From: Prevotella sp.
Lineage (GTDB): Bacteria > Bacteroidota > Bacteroidia > Bacteroidales > Bacteroidaceae
Direction: 5' to 3'
NCBI GenBank assembly: GCA_017445845.1
Contig: JAFSRY010000063.1
Location: 1 to 64,000, forward strand
Length of the DNA stretch: 64,000 nt
Shown piece by piece: positions 40,575 to 48,634 of the stretch. How positions within the stretch are numbered: position 1 is the first letter of the stretch; each line of letters begins with the position of its first letter. The position numbers were made by a program, and so were the translations under genes. The notes under the pieces were generated by a model, which was not told where the DNA came from, did no database searches, and saw only the letters and a list, made by a program, of their open reading frames with translations.

Positions 40575-41627
40575 TTGTAATGGTTCTGTCTGTATCTTTT
40601 CGACATTACCCGTGACGGGATTGAGGACAAGGCGTGTCGTGAACTTTTTTCCGAAGAGGTTGGCACTGAGGTTTTCAACCCTTCCGAACTGAGCGGCCAT
40701 CAGTTCGTATGCCGCCAGTGTCTGGTTACCGCCTTTCAGTGTGAGTTGTATCTTTCCAGGCAGGCAGACGTTGATGCCGATGTCTTCCTTTGTCCGTTTG
40801 GCAGGTTCTTCAAACTCATATCTGAGGGTAGGTATGACCTTCAGGTCGCGTACATTAATATAATAGGGTTCGCCGCCAAGGTCATCGCTGTCGAGGAGTC
40901 CGAGCCGTTTGGAGAAGCGGAAGAACACTTCATCCTTCACTTCCCTTGTGGGTATGTAGGTCAGGACATGTTCCGTGGTGTCGGTCGTCGTCGTTCCGGC
41001 AAACACCTGCAGCAAGGCCTGTTCCTGAGTCTGCAGCTGGTGGAGCATCAGTCGCAGCTGTTCGCCGTCCTTGGGCATGAAGTCGGCCTCACCGCGCGAC
41101 AGCATGTTGCGGCTGTCTCGGATGTCGTAGATTTCGCGTGCGATGAGTTCAGCCGTCTTTGCCGAGCTGGCAGCCGACAGCATCTCTTCCGTCATGAAAC
41201 TATGTGGGTCGGCGGTTTTCTGCCGTGGTGCCGCCATGAATTCGGCAGGCTTGTCCATCTCGATGCCCTTGTGGTTGATGGCTTTGAGTATTCCGTTCTC
41301 GTCGCGCTCCAGGGTGATGATGGTATGCTTGCTGTCGATGATGGCCTTGAATTCTTTCGCCGTGTCGGGCAGGGCGAAGAGCGACATCGTGCATCCCACG
41401 ATACGATAGCTTGTCTCAGCCTCCTCGCGCACGGGCAGCTTCATATAGCGTTCGGCATAGCGGGCGTATTCGCCGGGCTCGAAGGTTGTCTTCTCGACGA
41501 GCAGGGCGAAGCGCACGGCGGTCTTTGGCAGGAAATAGGTAGTGCCTTCAACCGGTTTCTGCTGGGCGGAAACAGGCAGAAGAGCGGAAAGACAGAAAAG
41601 TAAAAAAATAATTCTCTTAGTTCTCAT
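40572..41627 (-). CDS. DUF4831 family exported protein
   Basis: Protein of 351 residues with a Sec signal (MRTKRIIFLLFCLSALLPVS). The start of the mature protein, TTYFLPKTAVRFALLVEKTTFEPGEYARYAERY split over ~29-63, is the signature of the DUF4831 family found across Bacteroidales. The family has no known function; the mature part is probably periplasmic and largely beta structure. It follows the NAD(P)H-hydrate repair gene with only 6 bp between, so they are likely co-transcribed, though no functional link is known. Confidence 0.8.
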   Translation of the reverse strand: MRTKRIIFLLFCLSALLPVSAQQKPVEGTTYFLPKTAVRFALLVEKTTFEPGEYARYAERYMKLPVREEAETSYRIVGCTMSLFALPDTAKEFKAIIDSKHTIITLERDENGILKAINHKGIEMDKPAEFMAAPRQKTADPHSFMTEEMLSAASSAKTAELIAREIYDIRDSRNMLSRGEADFMPKDGEQLRLMLHQLQTQEQALLQVFAGTTTTDTTEHVLTYIPTREVKDEVFFRFSKRLGLLDSDDLGGEPYYINVRDLKVIPTLRYEFEEPAKRTKEDIGINVCLPGKIQLTLKGGNQTLAAYELMAAQFGRVENLSANLFGKKFTTRLVLNPVTGNVEKIQTEPLQ

Positions 41628-41633
41628 AATTAC

Positions 41634-43157
41634 TCATTTCTCATTACTTATTCTCATGATGGCCTTTGGCAGGTAACTGATGATGTCACTGGCGATGAGG
41701 CTCTCCTGACCTAAGTCGTGAGCTGCCAAGTCGCCAGCCAAGCCGTGCAGGTACATGCCCAACAGGCAGGCCTCCCGCTGCTGATAGCCTCTTGCCAGCA
41801 GCCCGGTGATGATGCCTGTCAGCACGTCGCCACTGCCGGCGGTCGCCATGCCGGGGTTGCCCGTAGGATTGAAGATGACATGTCCGTCGGGCAGACAGAG
41901 GGCACTGTAGCGGCCCTTCAGCACGATGTAGGCGTTGAGGCGTTCTGCCATGTCGCGGGCCTTCGACAGCCGGTCGTAGCTGCCGTTGCTCGTCGACCCT
42001 GTCAGCCGGTCGAGTTCGGCATCATGAGGCGTCATGACGACCTCCTTGGGCAGCTGTTGCATCCATGCACGATGGTTACTCAGGATGTTCAGTCCGTCGG
42101 CATCAATGACACAGGGACAGGTGGCGCGGCGCAGCTGGGCTATCATGGCGATGGCCGTACTCTCGGCCCTTCCCAGTCCGGGGCCGATGGCCATTGCCTC
42201 GAAGTCCTCCGTGGCCGTTGTCTCGGTGAACGACTGGTCATCGCGATCGATGTCGATGACAGCCTCTGGAACCGCATTCTGCAAGATGTCATTGTTCTTT
42301 CTCGGCGTGTGGATGGTGACCTTTCCTACACCCGCCCTCAGACAGGCGCGTGTGGCGAGGATGGCAGCCCCCGCCATGCCGTAGCTGCCGGCGACGATGA
42401 GGGCATGGCCCATGTCGCCCTTGTGGACAAATTCGCCTCGGCGGCGTAACATCGGCAGCAGGTCTTCCGGCTCGGTGATGCGGTAGGGGGCATCAGTCTT
42501 TCTGATGAATTCCTCCGAGAGCCGGATGTCGAGGATGCGCACTTGTCCGAGATACGGCTGGTTGTCGGCCAGCAGCATCGCCAGCTTCTTCTGCTGCAGC
42601 GTCAGCGTCAGGTGGGCGCGTACGATGTTGGCGCGGATGTTGTAGGTGTTGTCTTCCGTCATCAGTCCCGACGGCATGTCGATGCTAACGACGCGCGCCG
42701 GCGACTGGTTGATGTATTTCACCAGCGAGGCGAAGCCGCCCGAGAGCGGTTTGTTCAGTCCCGACCCGAAGAGTCCGTCGACGACCACCGTCTCCGCCGA
42801 GAGCTGCGGCGGGTCGAAGTTTAGGGTGACCTCCACAAACTGCTTGGCCCATTTGCCCTCGAGCAGTCGCCGACGGTTGGCGGCACAGTCGTCCGAGAGC
42901 TTGTTATGGATGTTGAACAGATAGGTCGTCACCTGATAGCCTGCCTCGTGCAGCAGCCGTGCCACCGCCAGTGCGTCACCGCCGTTGTTACCTGGTCCGG
43001 CAAACACGACGAAGGGCGTCTGAGGACTCCAGATGGCAGTGATTTCATTGACGATGGCGCGTGCCGACCGTTCCATGAGGTCGAGACTTGTCGTCCGCTC
43101 GTGCTCGGTGGTGTATTGGTCGAGCTCACGGATTTGAGCACTGGTGAAAATCTTCAT
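41634..43157 (-). CDS. nnr: Bifunctional NAD(P)H-hydrate epimerase / ADP-dependent dehydratase
   Basis: Cytoplasmic repair enzyme of 507 residues. The N-terminal YjeF_N domain (~1-215) is the epimerase that interconverts R and S hydrates, with VVFAGPGNNGGDALAVARLL and VVVDGLFGSGLNKPLSG. The C-terminal domain (~225-505) is the ADP-dependent dehydratase that restores NADH and NADPH, with HKGDMGHALIVAGSYGMAGA, AIGPGLG and GNPGMATAGSGDVLTGIITG. Length matches the usual bifunctional form. It has its own promoter overlapping the end of the symporter gene and runs into the DUF4831 gene 6 bp downstream. Confidence 0.95.
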   Translation of the reverse strand: MKIFTSAQIRELDQYTTEHERTTSLDLMERSARAIVNEITAIWSPQTPFVVFAGPGNNGGDALAVARLLHEAGYQVTTYLFNIHNKLSDDCAANRRRLLEGKWAKQFVEVTLNFDPPQLSAETVVVDGLFGSGLNKPLSGGFASLVKYINQSPARVVSIDMPSGLMTEDNTYNIRANIVRAHLTLTLQQKKLAMLLADNQPYLGQVRILDIRLSEEFIRKTDAPYRITEPEDLLPMLRRRGEFVHKGDMGHALIVAGSYGMAGAAILATRACLRAGVGKVTIHTPRKNNDILQNAVPEAVIDIDRDDQSFTETTATEDFEAMAIGPGLGRAESTAIAMIAQLRRATCPCVIDADGLNILSNHRAWMQQLPKEVVMTPHDAELDRLTGSTSNGSYDRLSKARDMAERLNAYIVLKGRYSALCLPDGHVIFNPTGNPGMATAGSGDVLTGIITGLLARGYQQREACLLGMYLHGLAGDLAAHDLGQESLIASDIISYLPKAIMRISNEK

Positions 43158-43185
43158 AGGCAGTTGTCTTTCAGCTATCAGAAGG

Positions 43186-43217
43186 CAAAGTTAAGGAAAA
43201 AGTTTCAATGGCGCAAC
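43186..43217 (-). promoter_or_regulatory. Promoter of the NAD(P)H-hydrate repair gene
   Basis: On the minus strand GTTG (43214-43217), 20 bp, then TAACTTTG (43186-43193). The -33 element lies inside the last codons of the upstream symporter gene. The expected leader is about 25 nt. Confidence 0.6.
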
Positions 43218-44677
43218 CTTTTTCCACGTTTTTTTATCATAATAGGGAAAAAACCGACAAGGAAGATGGTCGTCGTGCCCAGTACGATGGCCAGATATTC
43301 ATGCAGGTGCGTGCCGGGCAGGTGCCAGAGTCCTGCCATCGAAATCCATCCGATGACGCCCACGCCGCAGAGCGTACCGGCGAGTGCTGCCCGTCGGCTG
43401 ATTTTCTGTGGAATGATGCCGAGCAGGAACAGTCCGAGCATACCGCCCGAGAAGATGCTCGACAGCGTCCACCAGGCATCGATGATGCTCTCCACACTGA
43501 GCATGGCAATCGCCACCAGACAGCCCAGTATGCCGATGCCGACCGAGGCCGAGCGCAGGACGACGACGTCGCTGGCGGCCTTCCCCTTACGGAGGGGCTT
43601 TACATAGTCCGTCAGGAGGATGGTGGCCGCCGAGGTGACGCTGGTCGATACGGTGCTCATTCCGGCCGCGAAAATCGAGGCGATGAGCAGACCACGCAGG
43701 CCTACGGGCAGGCTGCTGACGATGAAGAAAGGAAACACATAGTCGGGCTTGGCGGCTATCTCGGCCGGCAGTGCGGCGACACCTGCCGTATAGTAGCTGT
43801 AGAGAGCCGACCCGATGAGGAAGAACAGTGCCGACACAGGGATGAACAGATAGCCGCCGAAGAGGGCTGAGAAACGGGCGTCGCCGTCGGTCTTTGCCGC
43901 ATGGTATCGCTGGACGTAGTTCTGGTCGATGCCGTAGTTCTGCAGGTTGATGAAGATGCCGTAGATGAGGCACACCCAGAAGGTGCTCTTCGTGAGGTCG
44001 GCCGAAAAATCGCCCAGTGAGAACTTGTTGCCCAAGGGCGAGTGGGCGGCCAGTCGGAACGTCTGCAAGGGACCCTCAGGCATCGACGCCATCAGCACCA
44101 CCAGGCACAACAGCGCACCGCCGATGAGAATAAACCCCTGCAGGGCATCGGCCCAGATGACAGCCCTGATACCGCCCATCATCGAGTAGGCCACCACCGC
44201 CACCGTCGTCAGGATAATCACACCGTGCAGGTTCCAACCCATCAGGATATGCATCGGGACAGCCAGCAGATAGAGGATGGAACCCATCCTCGCCACCTGT
44301 GTCAGCAGATAGCAGGCCGACGCATACAGCCGGGCCCACCGGCCGAAACGCTCTTCCAGAAAGGCATAGGCCGACACACTGCCGCTGCGGCGGTAGAAGG
44401 GCACGAACCAACGCGCTGCCACATACGAGGCGACAGGTATGGACAGCGAGAAGACGAAGGCATTCCAGTCTGATGCAAAGGCCTTACCCGGATAGCCGAT
44501 ATAGCTGATGCTCGACACATAGGTGGCGAATATCGACATGCCCACCACCCATCCCGGCAGCGACCGGCCGGCCGATGTGAACTCCTCAGCCGACGCATTG
44601 CGGCGGAAGAAAGAACAGCCAAAAATCACCACGCCGAGCGTGAAGGTCAAAAAGATAATCAGGTCGACAGTTTGCAT
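43205..44677 (-). CDS. Sodium:solute symporter (SSS family)
   Basis: Integral inner-membrane protein of 490 residues with about 13 hydrophobic segments spread along its length. Family features are ASAEEFTSAGRSLPGWVVGM near the N-terminus, YVSSISYIGYPGKAF, and GIDQNYVQRYHAAK followed by SIFAAGMSTVSTSVTSAATI. SSS proteins couple sodium entry to uptake of sugars, sialic acid, amino acids or vitamins; many Bacteroidales members sit in sugar loci. The substrate cannot be told. The gene starts directly after a promoter -7 box, so its mRNA may be leaderless. It heads the minus-strand run, with the NAD(P)H-hydrate repair gene 47 bp downstream. Confidence 0.9.
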   Translation of the reverse strand: MQTVDLIIFLTFTLGVVIFGCSFFRRNASAEEFTSAGRSLPGWVVGMSIFATYVSSISYIGYPGKAFASDWNAFVFSLSIPVASYVAARWFVPFYRRSGSVSAYAFLEERFGRWARLYASACYLLTQVARMGSILYLLAVPMHILMGWNLHGVIILTTVAVVAYSMMGGIRAVIWADALQGFILIGGALLCLVVLMASMPEGPLQTFRLAAHSPLGNKFSLGDFSADLTKSTFWVCLIYGIFINLQNYGIDQNYVQRYHAAKTDGDARFSALFGGYLFIPVSALFFLIGSALYSYYTAGVAALPAEIAAKPDYVFPFFIVSSLPVGLRGLLIASIFAAGMSTVSTSVTSAATILLTDYVKPLRKGKAASDVVVLRSASVGIGILGCLVAIAMLSVESIIDAWWTLSSIFSGGMLGLFLLGIIPQKISRRAALAGTLCGVGVIGWISMAGLWHLPGTHLHEYLAIVLGTTTIFLVGFFPIMIKKRGKRLRH

Positions 44678-44713
44678 GGTGCAAAGTTAGCACTTTCTTT
44701 TCAGTCTGACAAG
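44678..44713 (-). promoter_or_regulatory. Promoter of the symporter gene, possibly leaderless
   Basis: On the minus strand CTTG (44710-44713), 20 bp, then TAACTTTG (44682-44689), then only CACC before the ATG at 44677. The transcript would start about 0-3 bases before the start codon. The next in-frame Met is 46 residues in, past the first membrane segment, so a later start is unlikely. Confidence 0.6.
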
Positions 44714-44941
44714 AAAAACACGCAAAACTATCGCACGAACCCCTTCACGCCGCAGAAGCAGCGGGGAAACGTCATCGAGACTGCCATTTGTTGCTAACCG
44801 AAGACCTCGCTTACATGTGAGCCAATGGCCGTTTTCCCTGATAGCTAAATTCCTAACTTAAGTTTCGTGTTTGCTCAACTTCCTTAACTTCCTTAACTTC
44901 CGAACCGAAGGTCGACGGAGTCAAAGTTGACTCTTAATTTA

Positions 44942-45026
44942 TGATAATTCATGGGCAATTCGTGATAATTCATGTCGAAATAAACTCGATAAATGGTTCT
45001 TTATTTGACATGAATTATCACGAATT
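44942..45026. repeat. Inverted repeat built on TGATAATTCATG
   Basis: TGATAATTCATG starts at 44942 and again at 44963 (21-bp step). The segment 44957-44984 is the inverse of 45000-45026 over 27 bases with one inserted base, around a loop of only about 15 bases. The unit differs from the other arrays in the window, but the plan of direct copies followed by an inverted copy is the same as at 11849-11911. Confidence 0.65.
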
Positions 45027-45178
45027 ATCCATTAATTTTATGAATGGGAAAAAATGAACTTAGGAAAATTGCCCGGCGTTTTTATGCTTTGCCGTATGTG
45101 GCTTATTACCTTGGCGTTAAGTAGAGATCATCGTCACGAAAAGCCCCATCGGAAATCACAATAGTAAGCATCGGAAAA

Positions 45179-45288
45179 GTAAAATAGGCTATTTTACCGA
45201 CCAAAATAGGCTATTTTACTGACCAAAATAGGCTATTTTACTGACTAAAATAGGCTATTTTACTGACCAAAATAGGCTATTTTACTTT
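45179..45288. repeat. Five tandem 22-bp units, each a palindrome
   Basis: AAAATAGGCTATTTT starts at 45181, 45203, 45225, 45247 and 45269, exactly 22 bp apart. The spacer between is ACCGACC, ACTGACC or ACTGACT. Each core is a palindrome of 7-bp arms around one G. The copies are almost identical. No Cas gene, and the spacers are themselves repeated, so it is not a CRISPR array. Confidence 0.9.
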
Positions 45289-45396
45289 ACCATCTCTTAT
45301 TATCGGGCCAAAGAGTTATCGATAATCGTGTGCTACGATAGCCTTTTTACCTTCTATAAAATGATAGGAAATGTAGGGAGAATGAAAAGTTTTTTG

Positions 45397-45404
45397 TACC
45401 TTTG
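45397..45404 (+). promoter_or_regulatory. Possible -7 box for the sigma factor operon
   Basis: TTTTTTGTACCTTTGCAGAATG contains TACCTTTG, matching TAnnTTTG. No TTTG lies 19-21 bp upstream. The same GTACCTTTGC word stands before hpt (48066-48075). If used, the leader would be ~130 nt and include the 25-codon frame at 45427. Confidence 0.4.
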
Positions 45405-45426
45405 CAGAATGATATGTAGGACAAAA

Positions 45427-45504
45427 ATGAAGAAATCGGTTTTTATCATGAACGGTTTCCGGTTTCGCGTGTATGCTGATATGAAAGTCGACCTTCAGAA
45501 GTAA
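45427..45504 (+). CDS. Possible 25-residue leader peptide
   Basis: ATG to TAA encodes MKKSVFIMNGFRFRVYADMK followed by VDLQK, a basic peptide. It lies 22 bp after the -7 box and 38 bp before the next gene. It could be a translated leader or chance. No family recognised; low confidence. Confidence 0.25.
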   Translation: MKKSVFIMNGFRFRVYADMKVDLQK

Positions 45505-45542
45505 CCATCAGTAGTCAAAACTTTAAAATTCATCATTCAGAT

Positions 45543-46931
45543 ATGACACGCAAAATCACCTTTACGCTTCTCGTCCTTGTGGCCAGCCTTAACCTTCATG
45601 CACAGCAGACAGGACTCCTCAGCAAGGATGTCATCGACGGTCTTCTGTTTTCTGACTCCGCCAGTGTTGCAGAGCGCTACACCCAATGGGACCGATACGT
45701 TGCCCGGCATCCGCAAGACGAAAACGGCTGGCGCAACCTCTATTGGGTCAGCAAGCGATATACTGACTTCTTGACGGGCGAGGACTACAACCACGCCATG
45801 AAGAAAGAAACCAGTGTGCTGGGGCGCATGGAAAAGGCCATCCCCGACAGCTACACCTTTAACATCTGCGCCCATGATGGGTCCTACAGGATGTATCAGT
45901 CGGACACGGCTGCCGCCGACCAGACCGATTATGCCGCACGCGCTATTGAGCTGATGCCCGACGACGTCCCAGGCTCCGACTATGAGACCTTGGCGACCTA
46001 TCTCGTCTCTCAGCAAGACACCATGAGGCTGACTGACATGCTACGCCGTTTCTACGATAGCGGACAGTTCCCGCAGGAGCAGTTGCAGTACGACTACAAC
46101 GAGCTGCAAGGCATGGACGAGGGGGGGGTCTACATCGGACAACACCAAGGCAACATCCTCGGCAAACTCATCCTGCAGCGCGTCATCGGCGTGCATCGGG
46201 ACAAAATCCTATATTGTGAGAACTTCGCCACCTATCCCGGCTATCTGTCCTCTGTCTTCCGCCAGATAGGGCTGTCAGAGGATTTCCTCGCCCCGGGCAG
46301 CGCCTACAGGAAAGAGTGGCAGCAGGAGAAGCAGCTCGAAATGGTCATCCGGTACATCTTCACCCAGAGCAAGCGCCCCGTCTACGTCGCCGGCAACGGT
46401 TTCTCGACGCTCGTCCTCGGCAAGGGGCTGTCCGACGACCTGAAGGAGAACCTCTATAACGAAGGACTCACCCTGCGCTATTCCGCCGTGCCCTACGACA
46501 ACCGCAAGGTGAAACAACGCAATGTCGATGAACGATACCTGTTGGACTACCTCCGCTTCCCCTTTGCCGTCAACCGGCCAGATGACTATCGGTACTACGC
46601 CCAACCTGCCGACCAACTGGCATGCAACTATGCCATCCTGTTCTACGACCTGCTGCCCTACTATGCCGCCAGACACGATCAGGAGCGCTACTTCAGGCTC
46701 AACGCCTTGCTCAATAGCATCCTTGATGCCAAGTTGGGCCAGACCGATCAGCTAGTATTCAATGTCGGTTCATCCATGTTTATGGTTCGCAAGCTGGAGG
46801 ATGTCGGTACGCATTTCCAAGTGGTCGCCATGCGACTCCACACCAAGAAGAAAGAAGACGGCACGACCCTCATCTATTCCTCCGAGGAAGATCAGACAAC
46901 ATTGTTCACCACCGATCCGGACAAGCAGTAG
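45543..46931 (+). CDS. Secreted protein of unknown function, first gene of an ECF sigma operon
   Basis: Exported protein of 462 residues with a Sec signal (MTRKITFTLLVLVASLNLHA) and no lipobox. Residues ~25-190 look alpha-helical and TPR-like (ERYTQWDRYVARHPQDENGW, AARAIELMPDDVPGSDYETL). The middle part, GGVYIGQHQGNILGKLILQR then DKILYCENFATYPGY and RPVYVAGN, is reminiscent of the soluble C-terminal half of DUF2723 membrane proteins, but I am not certain. The stop codon is 4 bp before the sigma factor start, so the operon links this exported protein to envelope signalling. It might be a sensor, a regulator of the anti-sigma protein, or cargo. Confidence 0.6.
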   Translation: MTRKITFTLLVLVASLNLHAQQTGLLSKDVIDGLLFSDSASVAERYTQWDRYVARHPQDENGWRNLYWVSKRYTDFLTGEDYNHAMKKETSVLGRMEKAIPDSYTFNICAHDGSYRMYQSDTAAADQTDYAARAIELMPDDVPGSDYETLATYLVSQQDTMRLTDMLRRFYDSGQFPQEQLQYDYNELQGMDEGGVYIGQHQGNILGKLILQRVIGVHRDKILYCENFATYPGYLSSVFRQIGLSEDFLAPGSAYRKEWQQEKQLEMVIRYIFTQSKRPVYVAGNGFSTLVLGKGLSDDLKENLYNEGLTLRYSAVPYDNRKVKQRNVDERYLLDYLRFPFAVNRPDDYRYYAQPADQLACNYAILFYDLLPYYAARHDQERYFRLNALLNSILDAKLGQTDQLVFNVGSSMFMVRKLEDVGTHFQVVAMRLHTKKKEDGTTLIYSSEEDQTTLFTTDPDKQ

Positions 46932-46935
46932 AACC

Positions 46936-47535
46936 ATGCGACTATTTTCCATCAATCTTCAGAGACAGTCCGACGAACAGCTCCTGTCAGCAATCAAGAG
47001 GGGGAACCGTCTCCCCTCTCCTGGTGGGGCAGGCCGAGAGCCTTTCGACGAACTCTACCGTCGCTATGCCCGTCGGCTGCAGGGGTTCTTCTATAGGCAG
47101 CTGGGCGGCGATGGCGAGCGTGCTGCCGATGCCACACAGGACGTATTCCTCCGTCTCTTCGAAGCGCGCGAGCGCTATGCCGAGGGAAGCAATGCGGCCA
47201 CTTGGATTTTCACCATTGCCTATAACCTCTGCAAGAATCACTATCGGCATCATGCCTATGTCGCTGACTATCTCGCCACGCTCGACAGCGAGCCCGCCGA
47301 AGAGCAGCAGACAGAGCTCTATATGGATCAGGCAGCGCTGCACGACGCTCTGAAAGAAGTGCTCTCGTCGCTGCCCGACCCCCTTCACCAGCTCTTCTCC
47401 CTCCGATATGAGGAGGAACTGACGGTGCCGCAGATTGCCGTCATCATGGATGTCCCCGAAGGCACCATTAAGAGCCGGCTTCACAAAACCATGACTATCA
47501 TACGCAAACAACTCAAACACTATGAAGAAAAATAG
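46936..47535 (+). CDS. ECF-type RNA polymerase sigma factor
   Basis: Protein of 199 residues. I chose the start at 46936 (MRLFSINLQRQSDEQLLSAI); the frame is open further upstream but that part overlaps the preceding gene. Region 2 has FDELYRRYARRLQGFFYRQL, ADATQDVFLRLFEAR and WIFTIAYNLCKNHYR; region 4 has LPDPLHQLFSLRYEEELTVP and GTIKSRLHKTM, the helix-turn-helix for the -35 element. ECF sigma factors redirect RNA polymerase after an envelope signal. It is followed, with a 14-bp overlap, by a one-pass membrane protein that looks like its anti-sigma partner. Confidence 0.92.
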   Translation: MRLFSINLQRQSDEQLLSAIKRGNRLPSPGGAGREPFDELYRRYARRLQGFFYRQLGGDGERAADATQDVFLRLFEARERYAEGSNAATWIFTIAYNLCKNHYRHHAYVADYLATLDSEPAEEQQTELYMDQAALHDALKEVLSSLPDPLHQLFSLRYEEELTVPQIAVIMDVPEGTIKSRLHKTMTIIRKQLKHYEEK

Positions 47536-47944
47536 AATCACCGACGACGACATCATCATGATGGCACGACAACTGAAAGATGAAACCCAACAACGGATAG
47601 AGACATCCTCTGCAAAGACTTGGCAGAGAGCGGTTCGGAGCGGAGCCTGGCTTGCCGCTGCCTCCATCCTCGGCTTCCTCGTTGGCTTTAGTCTTCGACC
47701 CTCATTAGGAGAACAGGGCGGACTCATGGCACAGACCGTCACCCTGCAGCAGACAGATACGGTCATCCTGCATGAAACCGTGCGCGACACCATCTGGCAG
47801 ACGCGAACCGTCATCCGTACCGTCGAACCGCAACTGGCCCTCCAGAAGACCACTGACACTCCTGTCGAGGAAGACCCGGAAGAGTCGCAGGGTTGTTCCG
47901 TCACCTGTGACAACATCCCTTACGAACTCCTTGCCAATTGGTAG
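47522..47944 (+). CDS. One-pass membrane protein, likely anti-sigma partner
   Basis: Protein of 140 residues overlapping the sigma factor gene by 14 bp, so translation is probably coupled. The N-terminal ~38 residues are polar and would be cytoplasmic (ITDDDIIMMARQLKDETQQR), one membrane helix follows (~41-58, SGAWLAAASILGFLVGFSL), and the last ~80 residues would be periplasmic, ending with a possible disulphide pair (GCSVTC). This topology fits an anti-sigma factor, but I see no zinc-binding ZAS motif and no FecR domain. Function is inferred from topology and position only. Confidence 0.6.
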   Translation: MKKNRITDDDIIMMARQLKDETQQRIETSSAKTWQRAVRSGAWLAAASILGFLVGFSLRPSLGEQGGLMAQTVTLQQTDTVILHETVRDTIWQTRTVIRTVEPQLALQKTTDTPVEEDPEESQGCSVTCDNIPYELLANW

Positions 47945-47995
47945 AGTGGTGGAGTGGTAGGTTAGAGTTGTTGTGGGCTTGCCAAACGACCAATT
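47942..47995 (+). repeat. 8-bp periodic sequence starting at a stop codon
   Basis: The last codon and stop of the membrane protein begin the series TGGTAGAG, TGGTGGAG, TGGTAGGT, TAGAGTTG, TTGTGGGC, followed by the inverse words CTTGCCAA, ACGACCAA. The words resemble those in the linker at 40436-40574. It could form a short hairpin ending the sigma operon transcript. Confidence 0.5.
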
Positions 47996-48066
47996 GCTAA
48001 TCCCATACGGAAAACTTTTTTCAGAGATTTCTCAATCATTCTTACTCTTTTCTCATTTTTTATTTG

Positions 48067-48074
48067 TACCTTTG
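48067..48074 (+). promoter_or_regulatory. Possible -7 box for hpt
   Basis: TACCTTTG within ATTTGTACCTTTGCCGC, 23 bp before the hpt start. The expected -33 TTTG is missing; the region upstream is T-rich. Confidence 0.45.
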
Positions 48075-48097
48075 CCGCATTATTAGGAAAACGATTT

Positions 48098-48634
48098 ATG
48101 AATGAAGTAACAATCAAAGACAAGACCTTCGAGGTTTTCATCCCGGAGGCCGAGGTGTTGAAGCGTGTGAAGGCGGTGGCAGAACGTATCAACCGCGACA
48201 TGGCAGGCAAGAACCCCCTGTTCCTGGCGGTGCTGAACGGTGCCTTTATCTTCGCCGCCGACCTGATGCGCGAGATGACCATTCCCTGCGAGATCTCGTT
48301 TGTGAAGTTGGCTTCCTATCAGGGCACGACGTCGACAGGCGAGGTGAAAGAGATTATCGGTATCAACGAAGACCTCACGGGCCGCACCGTCATCATCGTG
48401 GAGGATATCGTCGACACGGGGCTGACGATGAAGCGGATGATAGAGGCCATCGGCACCCGAAACCCTGCCTCGGTCCATATCTGCACACTGCTTGTCAAGC
48501 CCGAGAAGCTGCAAGTGCCCCTCAACATCGAGTATGCCGCCATGGAGATTCCTAATGACTTCATCCTCGGCTATGGCCTCGACTACGACCAGCAGGGCCG
48601 AACGCTCAGAGATATTTATAGAATTAAAGAGTAG
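48098..48634 (+). CDS. hpt: Hypoxanthine phosphoribosyltransferase
   Basis: Cytoplasmic purine-salvage enzyme of 178 residues that makes IMP (and GMP) from hypoxanthine (or guanine) and PRPP. The PRPP-binding motif is VIIVEDIVDTGLT, with Glu102-Asp103 and Asp106-Thr107-Gly108. The flexible-loop region has SYQGTTSTGEVKE (~72-84), and the base-binding end has IPNDFILGYGLDYDQ. Length is normal for the family. It lies upstream of adk on the same strand, separated by a 160-bp repeat-built linker; both act in purine nucleotide metabolism. Confidence 0.97.
   Translation: MNEVTIKDKTFEVFIPEAEVLKRVKAVAERINRDMAGKNPLFLAVLNGAFIFAADLMREMTIPCEISFVKLASYQGTTSTGEVKEIIGINEDLTGRTVIIVEDIVDTGLTMKRMIEAIGTRNPASVHICTLLVKPEKLQVPLNIEYAAMEIPNDFILGYGLDYDQQGRTLRDIYRIKE

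Larger units (their letters stand above)
44714..45542. other. Divergent spacer rich in repeats
   Basis: About 830 bp between the symporter (minus) and the 462-residue secreted protein (plus). In order it holds a short tandem run of ACTTCCTTA (near 44878-44905), an inverted repeat with 21-bp steps (44942-45026), five 22-bp palindromic units (45181-45288), a TACCTTTG -7 box (45397-45404) and a possible 25-codon gene (45427-45504). I saw no larger gene on either strand. Confidence 0.6.

Noticed and set aside
45179..45288. Possible CRISPR array
   Set aside because: The unit is too short, the spacers are themselves repeated, and no cas gene is present.
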